DNA of 64,000 nucleotides from Betaproteobacteria bacterium (GTDB lineage: Bacteria; Pseudomonadota; Gammaproteobacteria; Burkholderiales; Burkholderiaceae): positions 1 through 64,000 of the forward strand of contig CANGHN010000003.1 of assembly GCA_947453825.1 (NCBI GenBank), given 5' to 3'. A program made the translations under genes and the position numbers. The notes under the pieces were generated by a model. That model made no database searches, was not told the origin of the DNA, and saw only the letters and a program-made list of their open reading frames with translations. The number at the start of each line of letters is the position of its first letter. Positions within the stretch are counted from its first letter, which is position 1. This document shows, one piece after another, positions 38,531 to 46,602 of this stretch.

Positions 38531-38685
38531 TAATAAACCTTAGCGTAATGATGCGTAGCAATATATTACTCCTTAGCGTGCTCAATAAATTGAGAATTTA
38601 ACCCTCAAAAACCGCTTTTTTATGCTTTTTTTGCAGGATTAGCTCGACAGAGACCCCCAAAAAATGGTAGAATTTAAGTCTCAGA

Positions 38686-38764
<79 letters not shown>

Positions 38765-38771
38765 CAAGTAG

Positions 38772-38809
38772 AAGGCTTTGAAGGCGATTATGTCTTTGAA
38801 GCCTTTTTG
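38772..38809 (+). terminator. element-borne terminator downstream of tRNA-fMet
   Basis: AAGGCTT...AAGCCTT then TTTG run. Confidence 0.7.
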
Positions 38810-38819
38810 CTTTTTAGGG

Positions 38820-38841
38820 CTATGTATTGGCTATGTATTGG
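38820..38841 (+). repeat. tandem CTATGTATTGG pair, candidate integrase arm-type sites
   Basis: two exact 11-bp copies; matching ATGTATTGR pair near attR. Confidence 0.6.
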
Positions 38842-38851
38842 TGATACATCA

Positions 38852-39100
38852 TTAAACCCCAATTTCAGCTATCTTTTTCTCGGTCAGCAGCTTGGCAACA
38901 GATACTTCTAATGTACTTGCCAATTTAGCCATAATTTCAAGCGATGGGTTCGCAATCAATCTTTCAATCTTACTGACTAGCGTTCTATCGACCCCAGCTT
39001 CAAGCGCAAGCCTCTCTTGAGCCATTCCTTTAGCCCCTCGCAACTCTTTTATATTTATTGCAAGCACCGCTCTTAATTTAACCAAATCCCCTTCTCGCAT
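38852..39100 (-). CDS. XRE-family HTH regulator
   Basis: INIKELRGAKGMAQERLALEAGVDRTLVSKIERLIANPSLEIMAKLASTLEVS. Confidence 0.9.
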   Translation of the reverse strand: MREGDLVKLRAVLAINIKELRGAKGMAQERLALEAGVDRTLVSKIERLIANPSLEIMAKLASTLEVSVAKLLTEKKIAEIGV

Positions 39101-39211
39101 AGCTTTCTCCCTAAATACTAGGGTTATCAGCTATTAGTTGCTGAAAATCCACGGTTATTGAGCCACGGTTTATAAGCAACAAATAAAGGTATAGTTATGC
39201 GAAGAAATTAA

Positions 39212-40072
39212 ATGGGGAAAAATATGAATCTTAGAGAACAGCAATCAAATCCGAGAAACAATGAAACTCAAAATGAGTTGCCAACTCATCACATATATGA
39301 ACCAAACTACATCGCTCTTTTTGCCAATCACTTGCCCGGCCTAAAGGTTGCAGAATATTTATCGAGATGTGCCCCATACGACCAAATAAGAGCACTTTAT
39401 CTGACGGGCGAAAACATAGATTTTGATGAAACCATTATTCAAGCTACAGGTATATCGCGTGATAGAGTGTTCACGGGACCAGATGTAATAAAAAGTCAAA
39501 ATCATTTAGATTGGCTAGAAAAACAAGAACTTGACGCAATCGTTTGTGTTTACTGGCCTTGGCTATTAAATGAAAATGTATTCACATTAGCGAAAAAAAC
39601 AATCAATTTTCACCCAGCATTTCTTCCAATTAATAGAGGCTGGTTCCCCCATGTTCACAGCCTAATTGATGGAAGTAAAACAGGAGTGACATTGCATCAA
39701 ATTGAAAAAGGAGCGGACACCGGGAATATTTGGGCACAAAAAGAAATACCCATACTATCAACCGATACGGCAAAAGATATATACGACAGATTACAGAATG
39801 AAATTGTAAAGTTATTTGAAGAAAAATGGGATGACATAAAGTTTGGAAGAATTAAGGCTACACCTCAAAATCATAGTGCGGCCATTTATCACTCTAAAAA
39901 TGAAATAGAAAAACTTGATAAAGTCGACTTAGATGCAAGCTATAAAGCTAAAGACCTGTTAAACATATTGAAAGCAAGAACTTTTGGCAATAGAGGGTTT
40001 GCGTATTTTGAGGAAAATGGCGAAAAGATTTACATAAATATAAAACTTTCAAAAACAACCAAGTTTGAGTAA
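39212..40072 (+). CDS. formyltransferase-fold protein (Formyl_trans_N type), element cargo
   Basis: INFHPAFLPINRGWFPHVHSLIDGSKTGVTLHQIEKGADTGNIWAQKEI with apparent N-H-D triad; C-terminal LNILKARTFGNRGFAYFEENGEKIYI. Confidence 0.87.
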   Translation: MGKNMNLREQQSNPRNNETQNELPTHHIYEPNYIALFANHLPGLKVAEYLSRCAPYDQIRALYLTGENIDFDETIIQATGISRDRVFTGPDVIKSQNHLDWLEKQELDAIVCVYWPWLLNENVFTLAKKTINFHPAFLPINRGWFPHVHSLIDGSKTGVTLHQIEKGADTGNIWAQKEIPILSTDTAKDIYDRLQNEIVKLFEEKWDDIKFGRIKATPQNHSAAIYHSKNEIEKLDKVDLDASYKAKDLLNILKARTFGNRGFAYFEENGEKIYINIKLSKTTKFE

Positions 40073-40180
40073 ATTAGATATCCACAGGCATAATTTAACT
40101 TGGCCATCCACATTAGTGAAATAAATATTCATTAGGTGAGGCCAGGTTATCCTAGCTTTAGCCACCTACAAGCTGTTTAC

Positions 40181-40387
40181 TTAAATTAACTCTTTTTGCT
40201 CACGCAACAATCCATTAATCACTTTAATTAACTCTCGCACCTCTAGGCTTTTGCCGGTTTTGTAGGCGTTCTGTGACGACCTTTTCTTACCTTCCGGTGT
40301 CTTTGCGCCCGTTGATTTTTCCCAAGGCTTCCAGCGTTGTATCAATTCCCTTTGGCGTTGTTGTTGTTCCGGTGTCCAATTCCGCAT
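40181..40387 (-). CDS. small hypothetical protein of mobile-element type
   Basis: STGAKTPEGKKRSSQNAYKTG motif; overlaps the next ORF by 101 bp in another frame. Confidence 0.65.
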   Translation of the reverse strand: MRNWTPEQQQRQRELIQRWKPWEKSTGAKTPEGKKRSSQNAYKTGKSLEVRELIKVINGLLREQKELI

Positions 40388-40907
40388 AGCTACCCTTTAA
40401 TAGTTCGTTTTGTGGCGTTATGTTTTTTTCTGCCAAATTGTTTACTTGTTGGTGACCTTGGGCAATATTGGCTTGCTTAACAAAGGTTGTATTGCTTGGT
40501 TGCTTTAGGCGAACCAATGAATCTATCGTTGCCCTACTCTGGTTTTGCGCCTTAAAACATAAATTCATCAGCATCTGCATTGTCGATGCATCTGGCTGTC
40601 TACTAGCTCTTACTGAAAGGCTGTTAAACGCCATATTTAAAGCAAATGCCTGACTAAGCAGCATCTCCTCTAGGGTGGATAAATCGCCCTCCTGAAGCTC
40701 TTTAAATGACTTCTCCAGCACCTCTTTAGCGTACTCCAGCGAAATACTCTCATTAGATATGCCGCCATTGAAATTAAGGGATTTAGTGGTTGATGCGCCA
40801 ATAGTTGATTGAGATAAGAAATACTCTGTAGAAGTCTTTAAGTCGTCTTGGCCGGTAATGCGTTTAAGAATGAATTCATTTGGATTGGTAATTTTGGGTT
40901 TAGCCAT
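40287..40907 (-). CDS. hypothetical mobile-element protein
   Basis: CFKAQNQSRATIDSLVRLKQPSNTTFVKQANIAQGHQQVNN motif. Confidence 0.7.
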   Translation of the reverse strand: MAKPKITNPNEFILKRITGQDDLKTSTEYFLSQSTIGASTTKSLNFNGGISNESISLEYAKEVLEKSFKELQEGDLSTLEEMLLSQAFALNMAFNSLSVRASRQPDASTMQMLMNLCFKAQNQSRATIDSLVRLKQPSNTTFVKQANIAQGHQQVNNLAEKNITPQNELLKGSYAELDTGTTTTPKGIDTTLEALGKINGRKDTGR

Positions 40908-41026
40908 AAATGGGTGTCTCGTAAATATATAAGTTATGAAAGTCTGCCAACTACTAAAACCTCTGAAAGTTCTAAAAGTTCCATATACATATTGAAAGTT
41001 TCAGAAGTTTCAGAAGTTCTATGTTT

Positions 41027-42109
41027 TCAGACCCCCCACTCTTTTCGCAACTGCTCTGCATAGTCAGGGTCTATGACCCCATACTTAAAGCCAATGGTTG
41101 AGGCTGGGCTTGCAGTCCATTTGGGGTCAGGAGAGTTCCCAGCGCAATACCTCTTTAAAACCCTATCTATTCTTTTGCGGCTGTATTTAATCTGCTCTTG
41201 CAATGCTATGGTTCTTAACTCTGTTGCTGTTTTAGATAGTGGGGCTATATGCTCCAAGATAAAGTCAATAACTGGCTGGTCATCAGCTAAGTTCTCCTGA
41301 TACTCATTGAGTGCCAAAGTATCGACATGGCGGTCTAACCTCTTAACCTCTCTATCAAGGGTAATTAAGAAGCTCTCCTCTCGAATGTCCGCCCTAGTCT
41401 TGTCTTTACGAGTGGAGACAGTAATTGAGCCATCAGGATTAGTAGATGGGATTAGATATATCAACTCATCAAAATCATTTCTAAGGTCTCCTGTACCCTC
41501 AAAGATAGGGTTACCGTCTTTATCGTCATACTTGTTGGTATGAGATAGACATATGACTGTTATACCTTTGGCGGTCAATGTTCTTAGCAAGGTATTGAAT
41601 TGCTTTGCCTTGCTTTTATTCATCAAGTCCCCAAACTTTTTTAGGGTGTCCAAGATAATTACTACATTAGATAAATCATCCTCAGAAATCGAAATACGAA
41701 TTAGTTCCTCAATTACCTTATCAACTGTCCCATTTGTTAAATCTGGGTTGATTAAGGTGTATTTATGCTCTATGGCATGAATGGCATAGTCTTTAATATC
41801 TGAAGCACCAGCATCCGCATTGATATAAATAACTCGATAGCCGTCTTTGGCCATCTCACTAGCAATAAAAGTCATGAGAGTAGTTTTGCCACCATTAGCC
41901 TTGCTACATATGGCTATCAGATGCCCCTGTGGAATTAACTGCCCCCAAGCAAATTTGGCATCGGCTATGTTCTGAATAATTTCTTCTGTAACTTGCATAG
42001 ATAAAAGTCCTTTAAATGGGTCTGCATTAAGGGAAACCATTTTTTGTTTGTTTAATAACCTTTCGAGTTGGCTCATAAAGACATCCCACCGGAGAAGTAA
42101 TCGTTCCAA
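41027..42109 (-). CDS. RepA-like AAA/RecA-fold ATPase (helicase)
   Basis: LIAICSKANGGKTTLMTFIASEMAKDGYRVIYINADAG; NVVIILDTLKKF; start likely at the internal MSQLERLL. Confidence 0.85.
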   Translation of the reverse strand: MERLLLRWDVFMSQLERLLNKQKMVSLNADPFKGLLSMQVTEEIIQNIADAKFAWGQLIPQGHLIAICSKANGGKTTLMTFIASEMAKDGYRVIYINADAGASDIKDYAIHAIEHKYTLINPDLTNGTVDKVIEELIRISISEDDLSNVVIILDTLKKFGDLMNKSKAKQFNTLLRTLTAKGITVICLSHTNKYDDKDGNPIFEGTGDLRNDFDELIYLIPSTNPDGSITVSTRKDKTRADIREESFLITLDREVKRLDRHVDTLALNEYQENLADDQPVIDFILEHIAPLSKTATELRTIALQEQIKYSRKRIDRVLKRYCAGNSPDPKWTASPASTIGFKYGVIDPDYAEQLRKEWGV

Positions 42110-42906
42110 TCGGTAAAGCCTTGTGGGTTTTCACCAAAGTCTGGAATAAGGGTTGAACCATTGACTGCCTGTGATGCTTTTTCTGCATACTCTCTACCTA
42201 CAGAATCAGCATCACCAGCAATCACAATCTGCGCTTTTGGAAGTTGTTTTCTTAACTCGGTGGCGACCTTGATTAAGTTGCCGGCATTGAAAGCTACAAT
42301 CGTGAGGCATTGGGCGTCTTCGTAAACAGAGGCGGCGGTTGCATACCCTTCACAGATGTAAATTGGCCTTCCTTCACAAATCTCACCGATAAAGTGACAA
42401 CCACCTTGTATCTGCCCACCCTTAAGAAACTTCTTTTCGCCATTACCATCAATAAATTGAATGGATTGGAAGTCTCCCATGACAGAATAAACAGGAATCA
42501 AAAGGTTTCCATCTAAGGCTTTTATGCCATAAGGCTTAACCTTCTTTTTGATTAGGTATGGATGGCTCTCAGAAGCATTGACAGCCGTGCCAAAGAGGTC
42601 TATCGCTTGTCTTGAGGCGTTGGTATAAGAGATTCTTTGCTTGGCATCATGGGCTTGTTTCAGCCCCTCTAACTCTTGTCTTCTCTTTGCATAATGATCG
42701 GATGACATAGCCCCTTGGTTAGCAAACCAATAAAACTTCTCGCCAGTTCTCCAATCATGCAAATAGCCACCCCCTTCATCGTCATATAACTTTGCAGATA
42801 CGGCAGCCTTTCGTCCAAAGCGAATCCATTTACCAGCGATAACATCTGACTTTGGTTCGTAACCATGTGAACGAATAAATTCATTGAAGGAATGTGCATT
42901 AATCAT
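42073..42906 (-). CDS. Toprim-domain primase
   Basis: GGGYLHDWRTGEKFYW, IYICEGYATAASVYE, AQIVIAGDADSVGREYAEKA. Confidence 0.9.
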   Translation of the reverse strand: MINAHSFNEFIRSHGYEPKSDVIAGKWIRFGRKAAVSAKLYDDEGGGYLHDWRTGEKFYWFANQGAMSSDHYAKRRQELEGLKQAHDAKQRISYTNASRQAIDLFGTAVNASESHPYLIKKKVKPYGIKALDGNLLIPVYSVMGDFQSIQFIDGNGEKKFLKGGQIQGGCHFIGEICEGRPIYICEGYATAASVYEDAQCLTIVAFNAGNLIKVATELRKQLPKAQIVIAGDADSVGREYAEKASQAVNGSTLIPDFGENPQGFTDWNDYFSGGMSL

Positions 42907-43234
42907 GTCTACCCCCTTCTAAATCCACCAGCTTCCAAATGAGGCTATATTGTTCGGATTCTTTTTCGGTTAACTCGTCAAGTAGCCAACTTTCCTTAAG
43001 GTCAAAAACATTAAAGTAGTAAGCAAATCTTCGTCTGCGATATTGAGAATCTATCCAAGCCGACTGGTGGCATTCCTCATACGCTTCAATAATTTCTTGT
43101 TCTGATTTAAAATTGACATTCGGAATGCGTTTTATAAAGATGGCTGTCGTGCGGGCAGCCTTTTTTATTTCTGAAAAGATATTGAAGTTCATACAACCCC
43201 CTTCAATTTCTCCGCAATCTGGGCAACTGACCAA
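42899..43234 (-). CDS. hypothetical protein in satellite replication operon
   Basis: overlaps both neighbours; likely internal start near MNFNIFSEIKK (43192). Confidence 0.6.
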   Translation of the reverse strand: MVSCPDCGEIEGGCMNFNIFSEIKKAARTTAIFIKRIPNVNFKSEQEIIEAYEECHQSAWIDSQYRRRRFAYYFNVFDLKESWLLDELTEKESEQYSLIWKLVDLEGGRHD

Positions 43235-43428
43235 AGTAAGCGATTGCCTATTTTTATTGGCTTTAAACCATAAGCCTCTCCAGTTTCACAATAATTTTTT
43301 CTTACTGTCTGGTCAGCCACATTCCATATTTGTGCGTACTCTTTAGTCGTGATTAAGTCACGGTTTCCAGCAATAGCTGATAATCCTGCAGGCAGGGCTT
43401 GTGTTACTTCAGGGGATATTTCACTCAT
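43189..43428 (-). CDS. AlpA/MerR-like small DNA-binding regulator or excisionase
   Basis: LITTKEYAQIWNVADQTVRKNYCETGEAYGLKPIKIGNRLLWSVAQI; ATG at 43428 preferred to TTG at 43467. Confidence 0.75.
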   Translation of the reverse strand: MSEISPEVTQALPAGLSAIAGNRDLITTKEYAQIWNVADQTVRKNYCETGEAYGLKPIKIGNRLLWSVAQIAEKLKGVV

Positions 43429-43494
43429 ATATGTTGTCCAAATAGAAATTAGTAATCCAGCAGCCAAAAGGTCGCCGACATTACCTATTTCGTT

Positions 43495-43604
43495 GGAGCA
43501 ACACCCGCTAGGGAAGCGGTTAGCAGTCTTTCCTGCTGGTCAGTTCTACTCGCTAGAACCGCACATTTGGGTACGCACACGGATGGTGAATCCGTCCTTG
43601 CTCC
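43495..43604 (-). ncRNA. multi-hairpin structured region upstream of the replication operon
   Basis: GGAGCAA/TTGCTCC closing stem enclosing four perfect local hairpins; strand inferred from operon direction. Confidence 0.5.
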
Positions 43605-43748
43605 TCCTTTTACAATCAGTTTGTTACTAGCGATTGCATTAAGAAGTTCATTAATTTTAAGAGCATTTATTTTTATTGCAAGGGGTTTTAGTTAATTGCT
43701 TCACATATTTTTAAACAATATCGTGAAACATTAAGTCAACTTAACTTG

Positions 43749-45050
43749 CTAGTTACTTCTAACTACCTGTAGCCGCTTTGTTCCCTCTTGTGGCTGTGGA
43801 ATACCAGCCTCATCAAGAATGAATTTCTCAATTTTGGTATGCCATTGACGCAATAAATCGATTGGGCGTTTTCGGTAGTGCTTCTCTGCAAGTGCACTTG
43901 GCTTATGCCCCATGATTTGTGCGGAAATACCTGTTGGGCACTCAACCCATTCAGCAAGTGTTCCGAAAGACCTTCTTAAGCCATGAATAGATAAGTTGGG
44001 AATACCAGCACCTTCAATAACCACTTGGTGGGCCTTTCGTGGCTCAGTTAATCGACCGCTTTTAGCTGTAGGGCTTGCGAATACATACTTATTCACCCTT
44101 TTTAGATTGTTAAGCAGCAGCTCAACATACGGCGTTAAAGGTATGGTTCGAGTTCCCTCTACCTTGTCCTTAATCAAAGCAGTGTGCCATTGGGTATCAA
44201 CATCAGCCCATTCAAGTGCCGCTAGTTCGTTTCTTCTAGCACCGGTAAGTAAAAGGATTTGAAGATATGAACCAATGACAGGATTGTTAATTTTTTTCAC
44301 CCCATCAAACCATGTCTTTAATTGCTCCTTTTGTAAGCAATCATCTTTAGCTTGTTTCGGAGGAAGTTCCTTAGTTAATCTATCGCAGGCTGTTGCATCT
44401 ACCAACGCCTTGTAATCTTTTTGGTCTGCAGCCCATGTAAGAAAGGCCTTTAACGCAGATAATGCCAACCTAGCCCTTGAGGGTCTATCTTTAACTTCCT
44501 TCTTAACCAAAGCAAAAACTTTATCTCTTGTGATTTCATTAATCGGCAAAGATAGTAGGTCTAGCAAGATACCTTTTTGCTTGACTGCTGGCTGACCAAC
44601 CTTTAAACCTCTTGTAATCTTCTCACCGCCCTTACGCACCATATCCTTGTGGTCAGCTTTATGCCTATCCCCCCATTGATGCTGTCTTGCTTTGATGTAT
44701 TCATCCCAAACCACAAGCCCACTAATACCCCTTAGGCGGCTTGCCTTGTTCTTTGCTTCAGCCTTAGCCCTTTCCTCCCTTGGGTCGATTCCTTGGTCTG
44801 TAAGCACCTTTAATCGTCTTGCTTCTGCCTGAGCCGCGCCCAATGTCCAAGTTTCAATATCACCAATAGTTAAGCGAAGGTTTGTTCCGTTAAACCATGT
44901 CTGAAAGATATAGGCTCTGTTGCCGGTTGGCGTAACTCTTAAGCCTAGGCTGGCGGTCTTGCTGTCCCAATGGATGGTTTGTGACTTGCCGCTTTCACAA
45001 GCTAAGTCCTTGATTTTATTAGCAGTAAATCCAATGTGTTTTGTAGCCAT
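43749..45050 (-). CDS. P4-type tyrosine-recombinase integrase
   Basis: DUF4102-like N-terminus, LLLTGARRNELAALEWADVD, SIHGLRRSFGTLAEW, AQIMGHKPSALAEKHYRKR. Confidence 0.96.
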   Translation of the reverse strand: MATKHIGFTANKIKDLACESGKSQTIHWDSKTASLGLRVTPTGNRAYIFQTWFNGTNLRLTIGDIETWTLGAAQAEARRLKVLTDQGIDPREERAKAEAKNKASRLRGISGLVVWDEYIKARQHQWGDRHKADHKDMVRKGGEKITRGLKVGQPAVKQKGILLDLLSLPINEITRDKVFALVKKEVKDRPSRARLALSALKAFLTWAADQKDYKALVDATACDRLTKELPPKQAKDDCLQKEQLKTWFDGVKKINNPVIGSYLQILLLTGARRNELAALEWADVDTQWHTALIKDKVEGTRTIPLTPYVELLLNNLKRVNKYVFASPTAKSGRLTEPRKAHQVVIEGAGIPNLSIHGLRRSFGTLAEWVECPTGISAQIMGHKPSALAEKHYRKRPIDLLRQWHTKIEKFILDEAGIPQPQEGTKRLQVVRSN

Positions 45051-45065
45051 TTACCCTAAAAATCC

Positions 45066-45086
45066 CATGTATTGGTCATGTATTGA
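45066..45086 (+). repeat. tandem CATGTATTGG/CATGTATTGA pair, candidate integrase arm-type sites
   Basis: same 11-bp periodicity as the pair at 38820-38841. Confidence 0.55.
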
Positions 45087-45217
45087 TTTTATATCAATTA
45101 AAGGGAATATCAAGGCATTCTAATGGTAGACTTCAAAGCCTTATATTTGTTGACTTCTGTAGATTTTACAAAGACTTAGGAATGATAATCAATGCTCAGA
45201 AATAGGCTGTTTTTCTT

Positions 45218-45265
<48 letters not shown>

Positions 45266-45475
45266 TATTGGAAGGCTTCTAGGTCAATTGGCTCGGAAGC
45301 TTTTTTGGTTTCCCCCCCCGAAAAAAGATCAGCAGGTCATCAAGAGGCTAGTCCCCCAGCCTTCACAGTGCTCGCAGAGTATTTACTTGAAAAAAACTCT
45401 ACTTAAGATGATAAATTTTCAATATAAATGTTGTAAACAAAAAACATAGGTAAATAACTGTTAAGCCTATACCAT

Positions 45476-45823
45476 TTGTCCATGCATAAATCTGGTCACC
45501 AATATCTCCAGTTCTCAAATGCCATCAGGGATATTAATAAATACTACAAACTATATGACGCCAAAGAAGTCATGGTTCTGGAGGCGGTACTGGCTGCCCA
45601 CTTTGATGACTCCCCATGCTCAGTTCTTGATTTAATCTTGCGTAAAGAAATCGCATCACAAGCCACTATCCACTCAATCTTAAAAAATTTGATCCATAAA
45701 AAATTGATTAAAGCTGAGGTATCCAAGATAGATGCCAGACGTAGAAATATCATCCCTACTAAATTAAGCATTTCTTGGCTTGACGATAGTTTGGCAGCTC
45801 TAAAATCATACGCTAAAAAATAA
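45476..45823 (+). CDS. MarR-like winged-helix protein
   Basis: SQATIHSILKNLIHKKLIKAEVSKIDARRRNIIPTKL; TTG at 45476 or ATG at 45482. Confidence 0.65.
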   Translation: MSMHKSGHQYLQFSNAIRDINKYYKLYDAKEVMVLEAVLAAHFDDSPCSVLDLILRKEIASQATIHSILKNLIHKKLIKAEVSKIDARRRNIIPTKLSISWLDDSLAALKSYAKK

Positions 45824-45860
45824 TTGGTTTGCACTTGCCGGTGAGCAAGGCCACTAGAAA

Positions 45861-46043
45861 CTATCTAGTCAATATTGGCAATATCTTTTTGCTACCATCT
45901 TTGTTTGTAATGTGAAGATCGTAGTCATCAACAATAGTCGCCTCCTGAAGTTCTGGCTCGTTGAACTCAAAAGCTAAGCCAAAGTCCTTATCCTCAACGA
46001 GGATATAGCCTGTTTCGGGATCGCAACGAGTAATTTCAAACAT
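45861..46043 (-). CDS. short hypothetical protein
   Basis: 60-aa acidic ORF. Confidence 0.4.
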   Translation of the reverse strand: MFEITRCDPETGYILVEDKDFGLAFEFNEPELQEATIVDDYDLHITNKDGSKKILPILTR

Positions 46044-46147
46044 ATTTCTTTTGCCTTTTATTTATAGTATTTATATTCATTATGTATAATTAATTATATA
46101 AAGCAACTGTAATTTGTGCTTTAATCCGAACCCATTCAACAGGCAAT

Positions 46148-46173
46148 AAAAAACCCGATTTCTCGGGCTTTTT
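46148..46173 (-). terminator. Rho-independent terminator downstream of the glycine-zipper lipoprotein
   Basis: AAAAACCCGA-TTTC-TCGGGCTTTTT. Confidence 0.75.
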
Positions 46174-46194
46174 AATTGAGAGGAGGCAGAAAAT

Positions 46195-46602
46195 CTAGTT
46201 GAGTACTTTGTAGCCTCTGCCACTTAAGCATTTTTTTACGACCGACTCTTGCGCTTGATTACCGGTAAATGCTCCGCCGGCACCACCAAGCACTGCGCCT
46301 GCTCCAGCTGCCTGAACAATACCAGTGGTGTTGGTTCCTGTTACCAATCCCAATAGACCACCAACGATCGCGCCTGCTCCAGCACCTTTTGCAGCAGTGC
46401 TACCCATGCCAGACTCTTGTTGAGCAATCGTTTGACAATCCTTTAGATCTTTTTCATAAGCAGCTTCATTGACACCCTTCATGTCAACAATGGGACGCAC
46501 ATCTGCGCCAGCACATCCAACCATAGCTATTACAGCCAATGAGCTCAAAACAAATAATTTATTCATTTTCATTACCCCTTTATTCATTTCGCTTCCAATC
46601 AA
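46195..46602 (-). CDS. glycine-zipper lipoprotein
   Basis: lipobox VGCAG; AKGAGAGAIVGGLLGLVTG...GAGAVLGGAGGAFTG. Confidence 0.82.
   Translation of the reverse strand: MIGSEMNKGVMKMNKLFVLSSLAVIAMVGCAGADVRPIVDMKGVNEAAYEKDLKDCQTIAQQESGMGSTAAKGAGAGAIVGGLLGLVTGTNTTGIVQAAGAGAVLGGAGGAFTGNQAQESVVKKCLSGRGYKVLN

Noticed and set aside
43495-43604. Possible tRNA because of the 7-bp closing stem
   Set aside because: 110 nt, no TTCRA T-loop, no proper anticodon arm, no CCA; not a canonical tRNA on either strand.
43349-43630. 93-aa plus-strand ORF over the structured region
   Set aside because: Runs through the hairpin cluster and antisense to the AlpA-like gene; no motif or SD.
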